Below, piece by piece: positions 15,657 through 23,225 of a DNA stretch of 64,000 bases. The position numbers were made by a program, and so were the translations under genes. Origin of the DNA: Clostridia bacterium. Lineage in GTDB: Bacteria; Bacillota; Clostridia; Oscillospirales; Acutalibacteraceae. Where the stretch lies: NCBI GenBank assembly GCA_017471765.1, contig JAFURT010000006.1, positions 1 through 64,000 on the forward strand, in the 5' to 3' direction. The notes under the pieces are model-generated. The model saw only the letters and a list, made by a program, of their open reading frames with translations. It ran no database searches and was not told the origin of the DNA. Position 1 is the first letter of the stretch; the number at the start of each line of letters is the position of its first letter.

Positions 15657-15685
15657 TTTACAAATGCAGAGATTTATGTTTTAAT
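15657..15685 (+). promoter_or_regulatory. Candidate promoter of the two-gene islet operon
   Basis: TTTACA (15657-15662), 17-bp spacer and TTTAAT (15680-15685), about 60 bp before the TTG start of the membrane protein. Confidence 0.45.
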
Positions 15686-15744
15686 AAAAATAAAACGGAG
15701 CGAAAACTTTTTTTGTAAAACTTCCGGATAAAGGAGTGATTTCG

Positions 15745-16164
15745 TTGAAATATGCGTCGAAAAAGCAGATTTGGTTGTGCATAAGCGCACTGCTCGGTGG
15801 CACGATTCTTTCGACTTTTGCGGCGGTATTGGTTTTGCGCAACCTTGGAGGTTTGATTGGAATGTTCGTTGAAGCGGATGCGGACGCTGCATTTGACTTT
15901 GTAAGCATTTTTGAGCAAACAAAAGATGCACAGATTGCTCCGCACTGGTTGTTCCCTTTGCTTCTGTTTGGAACCTATGCTTTTGCGCTTTGGCGCTTTT
16001 CCCCAATAGCCAAGCAATCTGCACTACACATCATCCTTTGGACTATCTTATTTGTGTTGCTGTTGACAGTTGGTTTTGCTTGCTCGCTGATGCTTACGCG
16101 TGTCAACGATATTCGCTTTGGTGATCTGCTTGCGGCACTTTTACCCGTCATCGGCAGTCTATAA
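15745..16164 (+). CDS. Small polytopic membrane protein of unknown function (139 aa)
   Basis: I do not recognise the family. At least three strong hydrophobic helices are visible (IWLCISALLGGTILSTFAAV near residues 9-30; HWLFPLLLFGTYAFALW near 66-84; ILWTILFVLLLTVGFACSLML near 96-117), and possibly a fourth at the end. A polar, acidic loop lies after the first helix (EADADAAFDF). The start is taken as TTG at 15745 because AAAGGAG lies eight bases upstream; a GTG at 15736 touches that site. It is the first gene of a two-gene unit, 11 bases before the ceramidase-like lipoprotein, so the two products may work together at the membrane. Base composition is poorer in GC than the flanks. Confidence 0.65.
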   Translation: MKYASKKQIWLCISALLGGTILSTFAAVLVLRNLGGLIGMFVEADADAAFDFVSIFEQTKDAQIAPHWLFPLLLFGTYAFALWRFSPIAKQSALHIILWTILFVLLLTVGFACSLMLTRVNDIRFGDLLAALLPVIGSL

Positions 16165-16175
16165 GGAGGCATAAG

Positions 16176-17567
16176 ATGAAACGAAATATAATCAGGATTC
16201 TGATTTTGATTCTTATATCGTGCTTGCTGTTATCGTCTTGCTCGCCATATATGAAGTTCTTCTCGTCCAAGGAAGGAACTTGGCGTATGGGCTTTGGTTC
16301 AGAGGAAATTGCATTGCCCGAGGAAAGCAATCAACCGCTTTACATCGCGGGTTATCATGCAGGCTGCGAAATTACGGGTGTATTGGATCTGCAACGCGCG
16401 AACGCTGTTTGGGTAGACACGGGCAGCAACGGTATTTTGTTGATTGGCATTGATTGCGTGGGGCTCGGCAAGGACACAGTGGACACGATTCGTAAGGAGC
16501 TAGCTAGCTTTTGCCGTAAGGTGGGGTGTATTTCAGTCAACGTATATGCCACACACAGCCACGCCGGAGCAGATACACTGGGACTTTGGGGTCCCACAGC
16601 AATCGACGGCAAAAACCAAGCTTTCATGACGAATCTTATCAATGCAGCCGTCTCCGCCGCTAAAGAGGCGTATGCAGATCGCTGTGCAGGTACCCTGCAC
16701 TATGGCAACACCGTGCCAGAGGATATGTTGCACGATTCCAGGTTACCCATCGAATATGATCCCATACTTCACCAACTGCGTTTTATTCCGAGTGACGAAT
16801 CGAAAAACGGCATTCGTCTGCTCTCCTATGCTGCGCACGCCGAATCTCTGCGTGGTGATAACACTATGCTCAGCCGCGATTTTCCAGGCACATTGGCAGA
16901 TAACCTTCTACAAGCCTGCGGCGATGATATGTTGTATTTGCCGAGTGCTATCGGCGGACTGATCATGACTCGCGAACTGGTCACGCCTTTCGACGCGGTA
17001 ACGAATATGCAGTATACAGCAGAACGTATTACCGAATCTGTATTGTCAATATGTGATGAAACTGAACTCTCTCCAAACCTCTCGTTTTCAAGTGTTTCTA
17101 TGCAGGTGCCACTGGATAATACCTTGTTTTTCTATTACAAATTTCTTGGCATTCTCGGTAATGAGACGAGTCGCGGAAAAAGTGATACCGGTTATGTGAT
17201 TCACAGCGAGCTTAGCGTTTTGACGCTAGGTTCGGTTACCTTTGCGCTTATCCCGGGCGAAATATTCCCTGAACTCGTCAGTGGTCAAGGACTAAGCGAT
17301 GGTGATCCCGAAGCACTTGAACATATTGCCGCACGTTATGGTGTGGAACGTCTTTTGATTGTTGGATTGTGCAACGATGAGCTCGGTTATATCATGCCAC
17401 CAAGCGACTTTTTGCTTAACGATGAGCTACCATATATTGAAACGGTAACGGATGACATGGGTGAAAATCACTACGAGGAAACCAATTCTACTGGAAGAGA
17501 AACTGCCGCTCGTATTGCGAAAGCATTTGAAACGGCATTAAAAAAGCAAAAGGAACTAAATAGCTAA
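16176..17567 (+). CDS. Ceramidase-family (neutral/alkaline, non-lysosomal type) lipoprotein
   Basis: A 463-aa protein. Residues 1-22 are a lipoprotein signal with lipobox LSSC (Cys22), so it is likely anchored outside the cytoplasmic membrane. The body resembles the N-terminal catalytic domain of neutral/alkaline ceramidases. It begins with a conserved start block (MGFGSEEIALP), has THSHAGAD at residues 126-133 (metal-binding His pair, compare THTHSGP), AAHAESLRGDN further on, and a late LIVGLCNDELGYIMPPSDF block. Such enzymes hydrolyse N-acyl amide bonds of ceramides; distant homologues of this size in Gram-positives have unproven substrates. It lacks the C-terminal immunoglobulin-like domain of full ceramidases. 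It belongs to the acquired islet behind tRNA-Leu. Confidence 0.78.
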   Translation: MKRNIIRILILILISCLLLSSCSPYMKFFSSKEGTWRMGFGSEEIALPEESNQPLYIAGYHAGCEITGVLDLQRANAVWVDTGSNGILLIGIDCVGLGKDTVDTIRKELASFCRKVGCISVNVYATHSHAGADTLGLWGPTAIDGKNQAFMTNLINAAVSAAKEAYADRCAGTLHYGNTVPEDMLHDSRLPIEYDPILHQLRFIPSDESKNGIRLLSYAAHAESLRGDNTMLSRDFPGTLADNLLQACGDDMLYLPSAIGGLIMTRELVTPFDAVTNMQYTAERITESVLSICDETELSPNLSFSSVSMQVPLDNTLFFYYKFLGILGNETSRGKSDTGYVIHSELSVLTLGSVTFALIPGEIFPELVSGQGLSDGDPEALEHIAARYGVERLLIVGLCNDELGYIMPPSDFLLNDELPYIETVTDDMGENHYEETNSTGRETAARIAKAFETALKKQKELNS

Positions 17568-17580
17568 ATGTCTTTTTGTG

Positions 17581-17605
17581 AGCGGTTAATCTCAAATAAA
17601 CCGCT
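17581..17605. terminator. Hairpin after the ceramidase-like gene
   Basis: AGCGGTT pairs with AACCGCT around a short AT-rich loop, 14 bases after the stop codon. T-rich DNA follows within a few bases. Confidence 0.5.
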
Positions 17606-17609
17606 ACAA

Positions 17610-17634
17610 ATATCTTTTTTGTAGCCCATAGACA
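17610..17634. repeat. Right end copy of the islet inverted/direct repeat
   Basis: ATATCTTTTTTGTAGCC (17610-17626) is the exact inverse of 15473-15489. Extended to 17634, it is also a direct copy (one mismatch) of 15444-15466. It marks the right boundary of the two-gene cassette, directly touching the right 178-bp repeat. Confidence 0.75.
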
Positions 17635-17810
17635 AAATACGGGTACAGCCTCTTGGCTGTACCCGTATTTTCGTCTGGGTGGTGCTTTGAGGTCTTTGTT
17701 CCGCCGTATTTTTGCCCCTGCAAAAATACAGGGTTTTCGTCCGAACATATCCACGCATTCCGGCGCACCTACTCATCTCGGCGAAAACCGGGGTTCAAAA
17801 TCCCGCCGCC
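17633..17810 (+). repeat. Right copy of the 178-bp direct repeat
   Basis: Identical to 15008-15185 except for one base. It ends inside the tRNA-like 3' end (after CCCGCCGCC) and lacks the final CGCACCA. There the sequence switches to a partial third copy. Confidence 0.9.
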
Positions 17811-17848
17811 TCTTGGCTGTACCCGTATTTTCGTCTGGGTGGTGCTTT
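17809..17848 (+). repeat. Partial third copy of the repeat start
   Basis: TCTTGGCTGTACCCGTATTT and the bases up to GGTGCTTT repeat 15026-15063. After it, the sequence becomes unique (AAAGTGATACTG). This probably is the original DNA that followed the tRNA-Leu terminator before the insertion or duplication. Confidence 0.8.
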
Positions 17849-17875
17849 AAAGTGATACTGTGCCGAATTATTTTC

Positions 17876-17904
17876 TTTACAAATGTCGACATCTGTGGTA
17901 CACT
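17876..17904 (+). promoter_or_regulatory. Promoter of the NhaC-type gene
   Basis: TTTACA (17876-17881), 17-bp spacer and TACACT (17899-17904), 30 bp before the ATG at 17935. Confidence 0.6.
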
Positions 17905-17934
17905 TGTCTCACCATCAAAAGAAAGGATGTTGTT

Positions 17935-19503
17935 ATGGAAGGAACTTTTTGGGCGTTTGCCCCCGCAATCATTGCCATTATACTGGCACTCATCTCTAAG
18001 CAAGTTTACATTTCTCTATTCGTCGGCATACTGACCGGTGCGCTTTTGTATACCGGCGGCAACCCCTTACAGGCGCTGGGCGTTCTGTACACCGTTATGA
18101 GCGAAAAGGTCGGTGCCAATGTACCGATTATCGTTTTCCTGGTGGTGCTGGGCATTTTTGTTGTTCTGATGCAGAAATCGGGTGGTTCCCGTGCCTACGG
18201 CGAGTGGGCCGGCAAGAAGATCAGCTCCAAAAGCGGTGCGCTGGCTGCTACCGGAGCTCTCGGTTGCCTGATCTTCGTGGATGACTATTTCAACTGCCTG
18301 ACTGTGGGCTCGGTTATGCGTCCTATCACGGATAAATTCCGTGTATCTCACGCAAAGTTAGCCTGGCTTATCGACTCTACGGCAGCCCCGGTGTGTATCA
18401 TTGCTCCTATCTCCTCCTGGGCGGCAGCTGTGTCCGGCCAGCTGGAGGGCAACGGTCTGACAGTATTTATTCAGACCATCCCCTTCAATGTGTACGCTAT
18501 CCTCACCATCATCATGGTATTTTCTTTCTGCTTCCTGCGCATTGACTACGGTAAGATGAAGAAGAACGAAACCATCGCTGAAACCACCGGCGATCTCAAC
18601 GCCGGGGAGACAGAATTGCCCACCGATGAGGATTCCTCCATTGTAGCCAATCCCAAAGGCAAGGTGCGGCACCTCATTATCCCGGTCATCATCCTTATCG
18701 CCTGCTGCGTAGGCGGTATGATCTACTCCGGCTTCTTCTACAACTGGGATAGCGGCACCTATGGCACCGAGTTACAGTCCGCCAGCGTGATTGAAGCCTT
18801 CGCCAACTGCGACGCCGGTACCTCTTTGGCCATCGGCTCCACCATCGCCCTCATCCTTGTGGCGGCCTATTACATGATGGCTCGCATTGTCTCCTTTAAG
18901 GAGATTACCAACAGCTTTACCCAGGGCTTCAAGACCATGGTCCCTGCTATCCTCATCCTCACCTTTGCCTGGACTATTGCCGGTATCATGGGTGCCAAGG
19001 GTGGTTACCTGGATGCGCAAAGCTTTGTCGAAACCAATATGGCGCTCATCCCCGCCACCGTGCAGTCTCTATTCCCGGCTATCTTCTTTATTCTCGCCTG
19101 CGGTATCGCTTTTGCAACCGGCACCTCCTGGGGCACCTTCGGCGTATTGGTTCCCATCGCCGTCACCATCCTGGGCGGCAGTGGCACGCTGGTTTTGATG
19201 ACTGTCTCCGCCACCCTCGGCGGCGCCGTATTCGGCGACCACGTCTCCCCCATTTCGGATACGACCATTCTTGCCTCGACCGGTGGTAACTGTAACCACG
19301 TTGATCACGTCAAAACGCAGTTCCCCTATGCAGCACTGATTGCGGTAATTACATTCATTTCCTACGTAGTTGCCGGCCTGCTTTCAACTCTCGGCTCTGT
19401 TGTCAGCTGCGTCATCATGTGGGGCGTCGCTCTGGTGCTCTTCCTCATCGCAGTTCTGGTTATCAAGGCCGTCAGCAAGAAAAACGCCATCGTTTCTAAG
19501 TAA
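17935..19503 (+). CDS. NhaC-family Na+/H+ antiporter
   Basis: A 522-aa membrane protein with about 12 hydrophobic helices and conserved NhaC-family segments. These are FVDDYFNCLTVGSVMRPITD in the first half, SSWAAAVSGQLE after it, and GTSWGTFGVLVPIAV plus FGDHVSPISDTTILASTGG in the second half. The family exchanges cytoplasmic Na+ (or malate/lactate in some members) for protons at the cell membrane. Substrate cannot be read from the sequence. The ATG at 17935 is preceded by GAAAGGA; a 25-residue upstream extension runs over the promoter and is rejected. It is monocistronic, with a terminator at 19561. Confidence 0.92.
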   Translation: MEGTFWAFAPAIIAIILALISKQVYISLFVGILTGALLYTGGNPLQALGVLYTVMSEKVGANVPIIVFLVVLGIFVVLMQKSGGSRAYGEWAGKKISSKSGALAATGALGCLIFVDDYFNCLTVGSVMRPITDKFRVSHAKLAWLIDSTAAPVCIIAPISSWAAAVSGQLEGNGLTVFIQTIPFNVYAILTIIMVFSFCFLRIDYGKMKKNETIAETTGDLNAGETELPTDEDSSIVANPKGKVRHLIIPVIILIACCVGGMIYSGFFYNWDSGTYGTELQSASVIEAFANCDAGTSLAIGSTIALILVAAYYMMARIVSFKEITNSFTQGFKTMVPAILILTFAWTIAGIMGAKGGYLDAQSFVETNMALIPATVQSLFPAIFFILACGIAFATGTSWGTFGVLVPIAVTILGGSGTLVLMTVSATLGGAVFGDHVSPISDTTILASTGGNCNHVDHVKTQFPYAALIAVITFISYVVAGLLSTLGSVVSCVIMWGVALVLFLIAVLVIKAVSKKNAIVSK

Positions 19504-19560
19504 TACTTTTTCCATTGTTCAAGACCATCGGCTTGCCGGTGGTCTTGTTCTTGTAAACGA

Positions 19561-19588
19561 GAAAGACCGCTGCGGCGGTCTTTTTTTC
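19561..19588 (+). terminator. Terminator after the NhaC-type gene
   Basis: GAAAGACCGC TGCG GCGGTCTTT is followed by a T run. A second, weaker repeat CAAGACCA/TGGTCTTG precedes it. Confidence 0.8.
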
Positions 19589-19620
19589 TGTTTCTTTCCA
19601 AAAAATTCTTTCCGCAAACA

Positions 19621-19649
19621 TTGCACTTTGCAGAAAATTGTGGTAATAT
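19621..19649 (+). promoter_or_regulatory. Promoter of the DUF951-prfA operon
   Basis: TTGCAC (19621-19626), 17-bp spacer and TAATAT (19644-19649), about 30 bp before the DUF951 start. Confidence 0.65.
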
Positions 19650-19680
19650 ATATTGGTATGTACAGAAATGAGGTGTGCAC

Positions 19681-19863
19681 ATGGATATTCGTGTAGGTGA
19701 TGTACTGGAAATGAAAAAAGAGCACCCCTGCGGCAATCGCAGTTTCGAGGTGCTACGCATCGGCATGGATTTCCGTCTGCGGTGCATGGGTTGCGGTCAT
19801 GAAATGATGATCTCTCGCCAAAAAGCCGAGAAGAACATCCGCAAAGTCAAACGGGAGGAATAG
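19681..19863 (+). CDS. DUF951-family small protein
   Basis: A 60-aa protein with the DUF951 (YyzM-like) pattern. It opens with [14 protein letters not shown], continues with an [15 protein letters not shown] segment, and then has CMGCG, a CxxC pair that with Cys19 could bind a metal. The basic C-terminus ([10 protein letters not shown]) suggests nucleic-acid contact. The function is unknown. The ATG at 19681 has GAGGTG five bases upstream. It is the first gene of an operon running into prfA, 44 bases downstream, so expression is probably linked to translation termination genes. Confidence 0.85.
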   Translation: MDIRVGDVLEMKKEHPCGNRSFEVLRIGMDFRLRCMGCGHEMMISRQKAEKNIRKVKREE

Positions 19864-19907
19864 CCCCGTTCCGCTGCATATTTACCAACGGAAAGGTGGC
19901 ACCCCCT

Positions 19908-20984
19908 ATGTTCAGTAAATTACAGGCCGTAGCCAACCGCTACGAAGAAATTAACAGCCAGCTGTACCAGCCGGAGGTGGCGGCACAGCCGGAACTATAC
20001 AGTGCGCTGATGAAAGAGAGTGCCGCACTGCGGCCGATTGCAGAAACGTACAGCGCCTACACAGCGGCGCAGGAAGCGCTGGCTGAGGCAGAAGACCTGT
20101 TGGCCGACTGCGGCGGAGACAAGGAACTGCGTGAACTGGCTCAACAGCAACTGGCAGAAAGCAAAGAAGCGCTCCGTTTGCTGACGGATGAACTGAAGAT
20201 TCTTCTGCTCCCCCGTGACCCGAATGACGGGCGAAATATCATTGTCGAGATCCGTGCCGGGGCCGGTGGTGAGGAATCTGCCCTGTTTGCGGCGGCACTG
20301 CACCGCATGTACACCATGTACGCAGAAAAGCGTGGCCTGCGCACCGAGCCGGTGAACGAAAACGCTACGGAGCTTGGCGGCTATAAAGAAGTCAGCTTTG
20401 CCGTATCCGGTGCAGATGCCTACAGCCGATTTAAGTTTGAAAGCGGTGTTCACCGGGTACAACGTGTGCCGGAGACCGAAACCGGGGGGCGCATCCACAC
20501 CTCCACTGTAACGGTGGCGGTGCTCCCGGAAGCAGAAGAGGTAGAACTGGACATCAACCCCACCGACCTGCAGATCGACACCTTCCGAGCCAGCGGTGCC
20601 GGTGGACAGCACATCAACAAGACTGAGTCGGCCATCCGCATCACCCACCTGCCCACCGGTACGGTGGTGGAGTGCCAGGATGAGCGTAGCCAATTCAAAA
20701 ATAAAGACAAAGCCATGCGTGTCCTGCGCGCCCGGTTGCTGGAGAAAAAGCAGCAGGAACAGCAGTCTGCCATCGCCGCCGATCGGAAATCACAGGTAGG
20801 TACCGGTGACCGCAGTGAGCGTATCCGCACCTACAACTTCCCTCAGGGGCGTGTGACCGACCATCGGATCGGACTGACCCTATACAAGATTGACACCATC
20901 CTGGACGGCGACCTGGACGAGGTGGTGGAGGCTCTTATCACCGCCGACCGGGCTGAACGCCTGCGGCAAAACGAAAATTCATAA
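19908..20984 (+). CDS. prfA: Peptide chain release factor 1
   Basis: 358 aa, full length. The peptidyl-tRNA hydrolysis motif GGQ is in [15 protein letters not shown]. The codon-recognition loop reads PET ([12 protein letters not shown]), fitting the PxT of RF1, which reads UAA and UAG, rather than the SPF of RF2. The start at 19908 has AAAGGTGG eight bases upstream. In most Firmicutes the methyltransferase gene prmC, whose product modifies this Gln, follows prfA. Here the next gene is instead a Sua5-CoaE fusion 18 bases away, so prmC must be elsewhere or absent. Confidence 0.96.
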   Translation: MFSKLQAVANRYEEINSQLYQPEVAAQPELYSALMKESAALRPIAETYSAYTAAQEALAEAEDLLADCGGDKELRELAQQQLAESKEALRLLTDELKILLLPRDPNDGRNIIVEIRAGAGGEESALFAAALHRMYTMYAEKRGLRTEPVNENATELGGYKEVSFAVSGADAYSRFKFESGVHRVQRVPETETGGRIHTSTVTVAVLPEAEEVELDINPTDLQIDTFRASGAGGQHINKTESAIRITHLPTGTVVECQDERSQFKNKDKAMRVLRARLLEKKQQEQQSAIAADRKSQVGTGDRSERIRTYNFPQGRVTDHRIGLTLYKIDTILDGDLDEVVEALITADRAERLRQNENS

Positions 20985-21002
20985 GCATCGAGGTATTGTT
21001 TT

Positions 21003-22619
21003 ATGCATACCCAACTTTTACAACCAACCCCGGAGGGCATCGAAGAGGCCGCCCGGCTGTTGCGGGAAGGGCATCAGGTAGCCATCCCCACCGAGACGGT
21101 GTATGGTCTGGCGGCAGACGGTCTCAACGGCACCGCCGTTGCCGGCATCTTCGCCGCCAAGGAGCGCCCTATAGACAATCCGCTCATTCTCCACATTGCA
21201 GATGAACAGGACTGGGCGCCGTTGGTGCGGGAAATTCCGGAAAATGCCAAGAAACTGGCCGCCGCCTACTGGCCGGGGCCTTTGACCGTCATTCTGCCGG
21301 CCGCAGACTGTATCCCGGCCGAAGTACGTGGCGGTTTGGACACGGTGGCCGTACGTTTCCCCTCCCACCCCATCGCCCAGGCAGTCATCCTTCACGCCGG
21401 ATGCCCACTGGCCGCCCCTTCGGCTAATCTCTCCGGCTCACCCAGCCCCACGAAGGCGGCCCGGGTGATGGAGGATATGCAGGGGCGCATTGCCGCTGTT
21501 CTGGATGGCGGCGATTGTGAAGTCGGCGTCGAATCCACCGTTGTCGACCTGTGCCACACCCCGCCCCGGTTGCTTCGCCCCGGCGGTATTACCCCGGAAA
21601 TGCTGGAGGCGGTGGTCGGGCCCATTGAAATTGATGACGCTGTCACACATATCCTGCAAGAGGGGGCCACAGCCGCTTCGCCCGGTATGAAGTATAAGCA
21701 TTATGCGCCGAAAGCTCAGGTGTATCTCGTCAAGGGTACGCCGGAGGCCTATGCCCGCTATGTCAATGCGCACAAAGCTCCCGGTGTGACCGCCCTCTGC
21801 TTCGATGAGGACATCCCGCACCTGGAGGTGCCCGCCGTGACTTACGGCCGGCGTGACGAACCAATGGAGCAAGCCAGGCAGATATTTGACGCCCTACGGC
21901 AGCTGGATGAACAAGACGCACAAACGGTTTACGCCGCCTGTCCAAGCCTCAAGGGTGTGGGGCTGGCCGTGTATAATCGACTCATCCGCGCCGCCGCCTT
22001 CCGCATCATCAACACCATCCGGGTGATTGGCCTGACCGGCCCCACCGGTGCCGGGAAGTCTACCGTTGCCGATGCGTGGCGGCAGTTGGGTGTCCCAGTC
22101 ATTGACACAGACGGTCTCGCCCGTGAGATTGTACAACCAGGCTCCCCTTGTCTTACAAAACTGGCCGAGGTGTTCTCACCGGCTGTTCTGCGAGAGGATG
22201 GCTCCCTTGACCGGGCTGAACTGGCCAGGCGAGCCTTCGCCAGCCCGGAGGGAGCACAAGCCCTCAACGCCATTACCCACCCCGCCATTATCGCACGGAC
22301 ACAGCAACTTCTGGAAGAAGCCGCCGACAGCGGACATCCTGTAGCTGTGGTAGATGCGCCCCTTCTATTTGAGGCCGGGATGGAGACGATATGCCATCAC
22401 ATTGTGGCCGTCATCGCTCCTGCAGACCTGCGGCAGAAGCGCATCATGGCCCGTGACACACTGGATGCAGAAGCGGCACAGCGCCGCATGGCCGCCCAAC
22501 AGCCGGACAGCTTCTACTGCCGTGCCGGCGTGAGCGTGTTGGAGAATACCGCTGATGAGGAAGCCCTCCGCAAGCAGGCAGTGACTCTGTGGCAGAAGGA
22601 GGAATGGAGCACCCCATGA
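21003..22619 (+). CDS. Fused threonylcarbamoyl-AMP synthase (Sua5/TsaC) and dephospho-CoA kinase (CoaE)
   Basis: One uninterrupted 538-aa frame carries two enzymes. Residues 1-~205 are a YrdC/Sua5 domain (IPTETVYGLAADG, AAKERP.DNPL, APSANLSG). Residues ~225-335 are the Sua5 accessory domain, reached through the typical SPGMKYKHYAP linker. This part makes threonylcarbamoyl-AMP for the t6A modification of ANN-reading tRNAs. Residues ~342-538 are CoaE with P-loop GPTGAGKST, the DTDGLAREI motif and ITHP; it phosphorylates dephospho-CoA in the last step of CoA synthesis. No Met codon or ribosome site occurs at the junction, so the fusion is real in this sequence. The two reactions belong to different pathways and share only ATP. 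Confidence 0.92.
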   Translation: MHTQLLQPTPEGIEEAARLLREGHQVAIPTETVYGLAADGLNGTAVAGIFAAKERPIDNPLILHIADEQDWAPLVREIPENAKKLAAAYWPGPLTVILPAADCIPAEVRGGLDTVAVRFPSHPIAQAVILHAGCPLAAPSANLSGSPSPTKAARVMEDMQGRIAAVLDGGDCEVGVESTVVDLCHTPPRLLRPGGITPEMLEAVVGPIEIDDAVTHILQEGATAASPGMKYKHYAPKAQVYLVKGTPEAYARYVNAHKAPGVTALCFDEDIPHLEVPAVTYGRRDEPMEQARQIFDALRQLDEQDAQTVYAACPSLKGVGLAVYNRLIRAAAFRIINTIRVIGLTGPTGAGKSTVADAWRQLGVPVIDTDGLAREIVQPGSPCLTKLAEVFSPAVLREDGSLDRAELARRAFASPEGAQALNAITHPAIIARTQQLLEEAADSGHPVAVVDAPLLFEAGMETICHHIVAVIAPADLRQKRIMARDTLDAEAAQRRMAAQQPDSFYCRAGVSVLENTADEEALRKQAVTLWQKEEWSTP

Positions 22620-23206
22620 CCGATTCGAAACCAACTCTTCCTCGCCGTCTGTGGCTACAGTGTGCCGGGTTACTCCTGCTGCTGGCCGTCGGTTTTCTGC
22701 TGCTACGAGAGGCCGGACACCGCTTGCAGGAGACTCTCTATCCTATTCGCTATGCAGACCTGGTAGAAGAAGCCGCCGCCACCTACGATGTACCGATTTC
22801 GCTGGTGTATGCGGTCATCCATACGGAGAGTGAATTTGACCCCGATGCTGTATCCTCTGCCGAAGCAAAAGGACTGATGCAACTCACCGACGAGACCTAT
22901 CATTGGGCTTTACATCGTGCCGGTCTTGCGGAGGAATATGCCCCGGAGGATCTCCTTGACCCGGCCATCAATATCCGCTACGGCGTGTATGTGCTGTCTC
23001 TGCTACGGGAGCAATTCCCTCATACAGAAACCTTGCTGGCGGCCTATAACGCCGGGCAGGGGCATGTCCGGGAGTGGCTGGCAGACCCGGCCTGCTCGGC
23101 AGACGGAAAAACGCTGTCAACCATCCCCTACCCGGAGACGGAAACGTATATCAAGCGGGTGCTATCTGCCCGTGAGCAATATCAATCCCTGTATGATTTA
23201 GAATAA
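22616..23206 (+). CDS. Membrane-anchored lytic transglycosylase (SLT family)
   Basis: About 196 aa. A short basic N-terminus and one hydrophobic helix (LLLLLAVGFLLL) anchor it. The rest is a goose-lysozyme-like SLT domain: ISLVYAVIHTESEFDPDAVS with the catalytic Glu of HTESEF, AKGLMQL, AINIRYGVYVLSLL, and AAYNAGQG. It cleaves peptidoglycan glycan strands with 1,6-anhydro ends. The ATG at 22616 overlaps the stop of the fusion gene (ATGA), with AGGAGG 13 bases before it; an ATG at 22604 is too close to that site. Spore-forming Clostridia often keep such SLT proteins for growth or germination, but the specific role is unknown. Confidence 0.9.
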   Translation: MTDSKPTLPRRLWLQCAGLLLLLAVGFLLLREAGHRLQETLYPIRYADLVEEAAATYDVPISLVYAVIHTESEFDPDAVSSAEAKGLMQLTDETYHWALHRAGLAEEYAPEDLLDPAINIRYGVYVLSLLREQFPHTETLLAAYNAGQGHVREWLADPACSADGKTLSTIPYPETETYIKRVLSAREQYQSLYDLE

Positions 23207-23225
23207 ACGAAAGGTGGAAACAACC

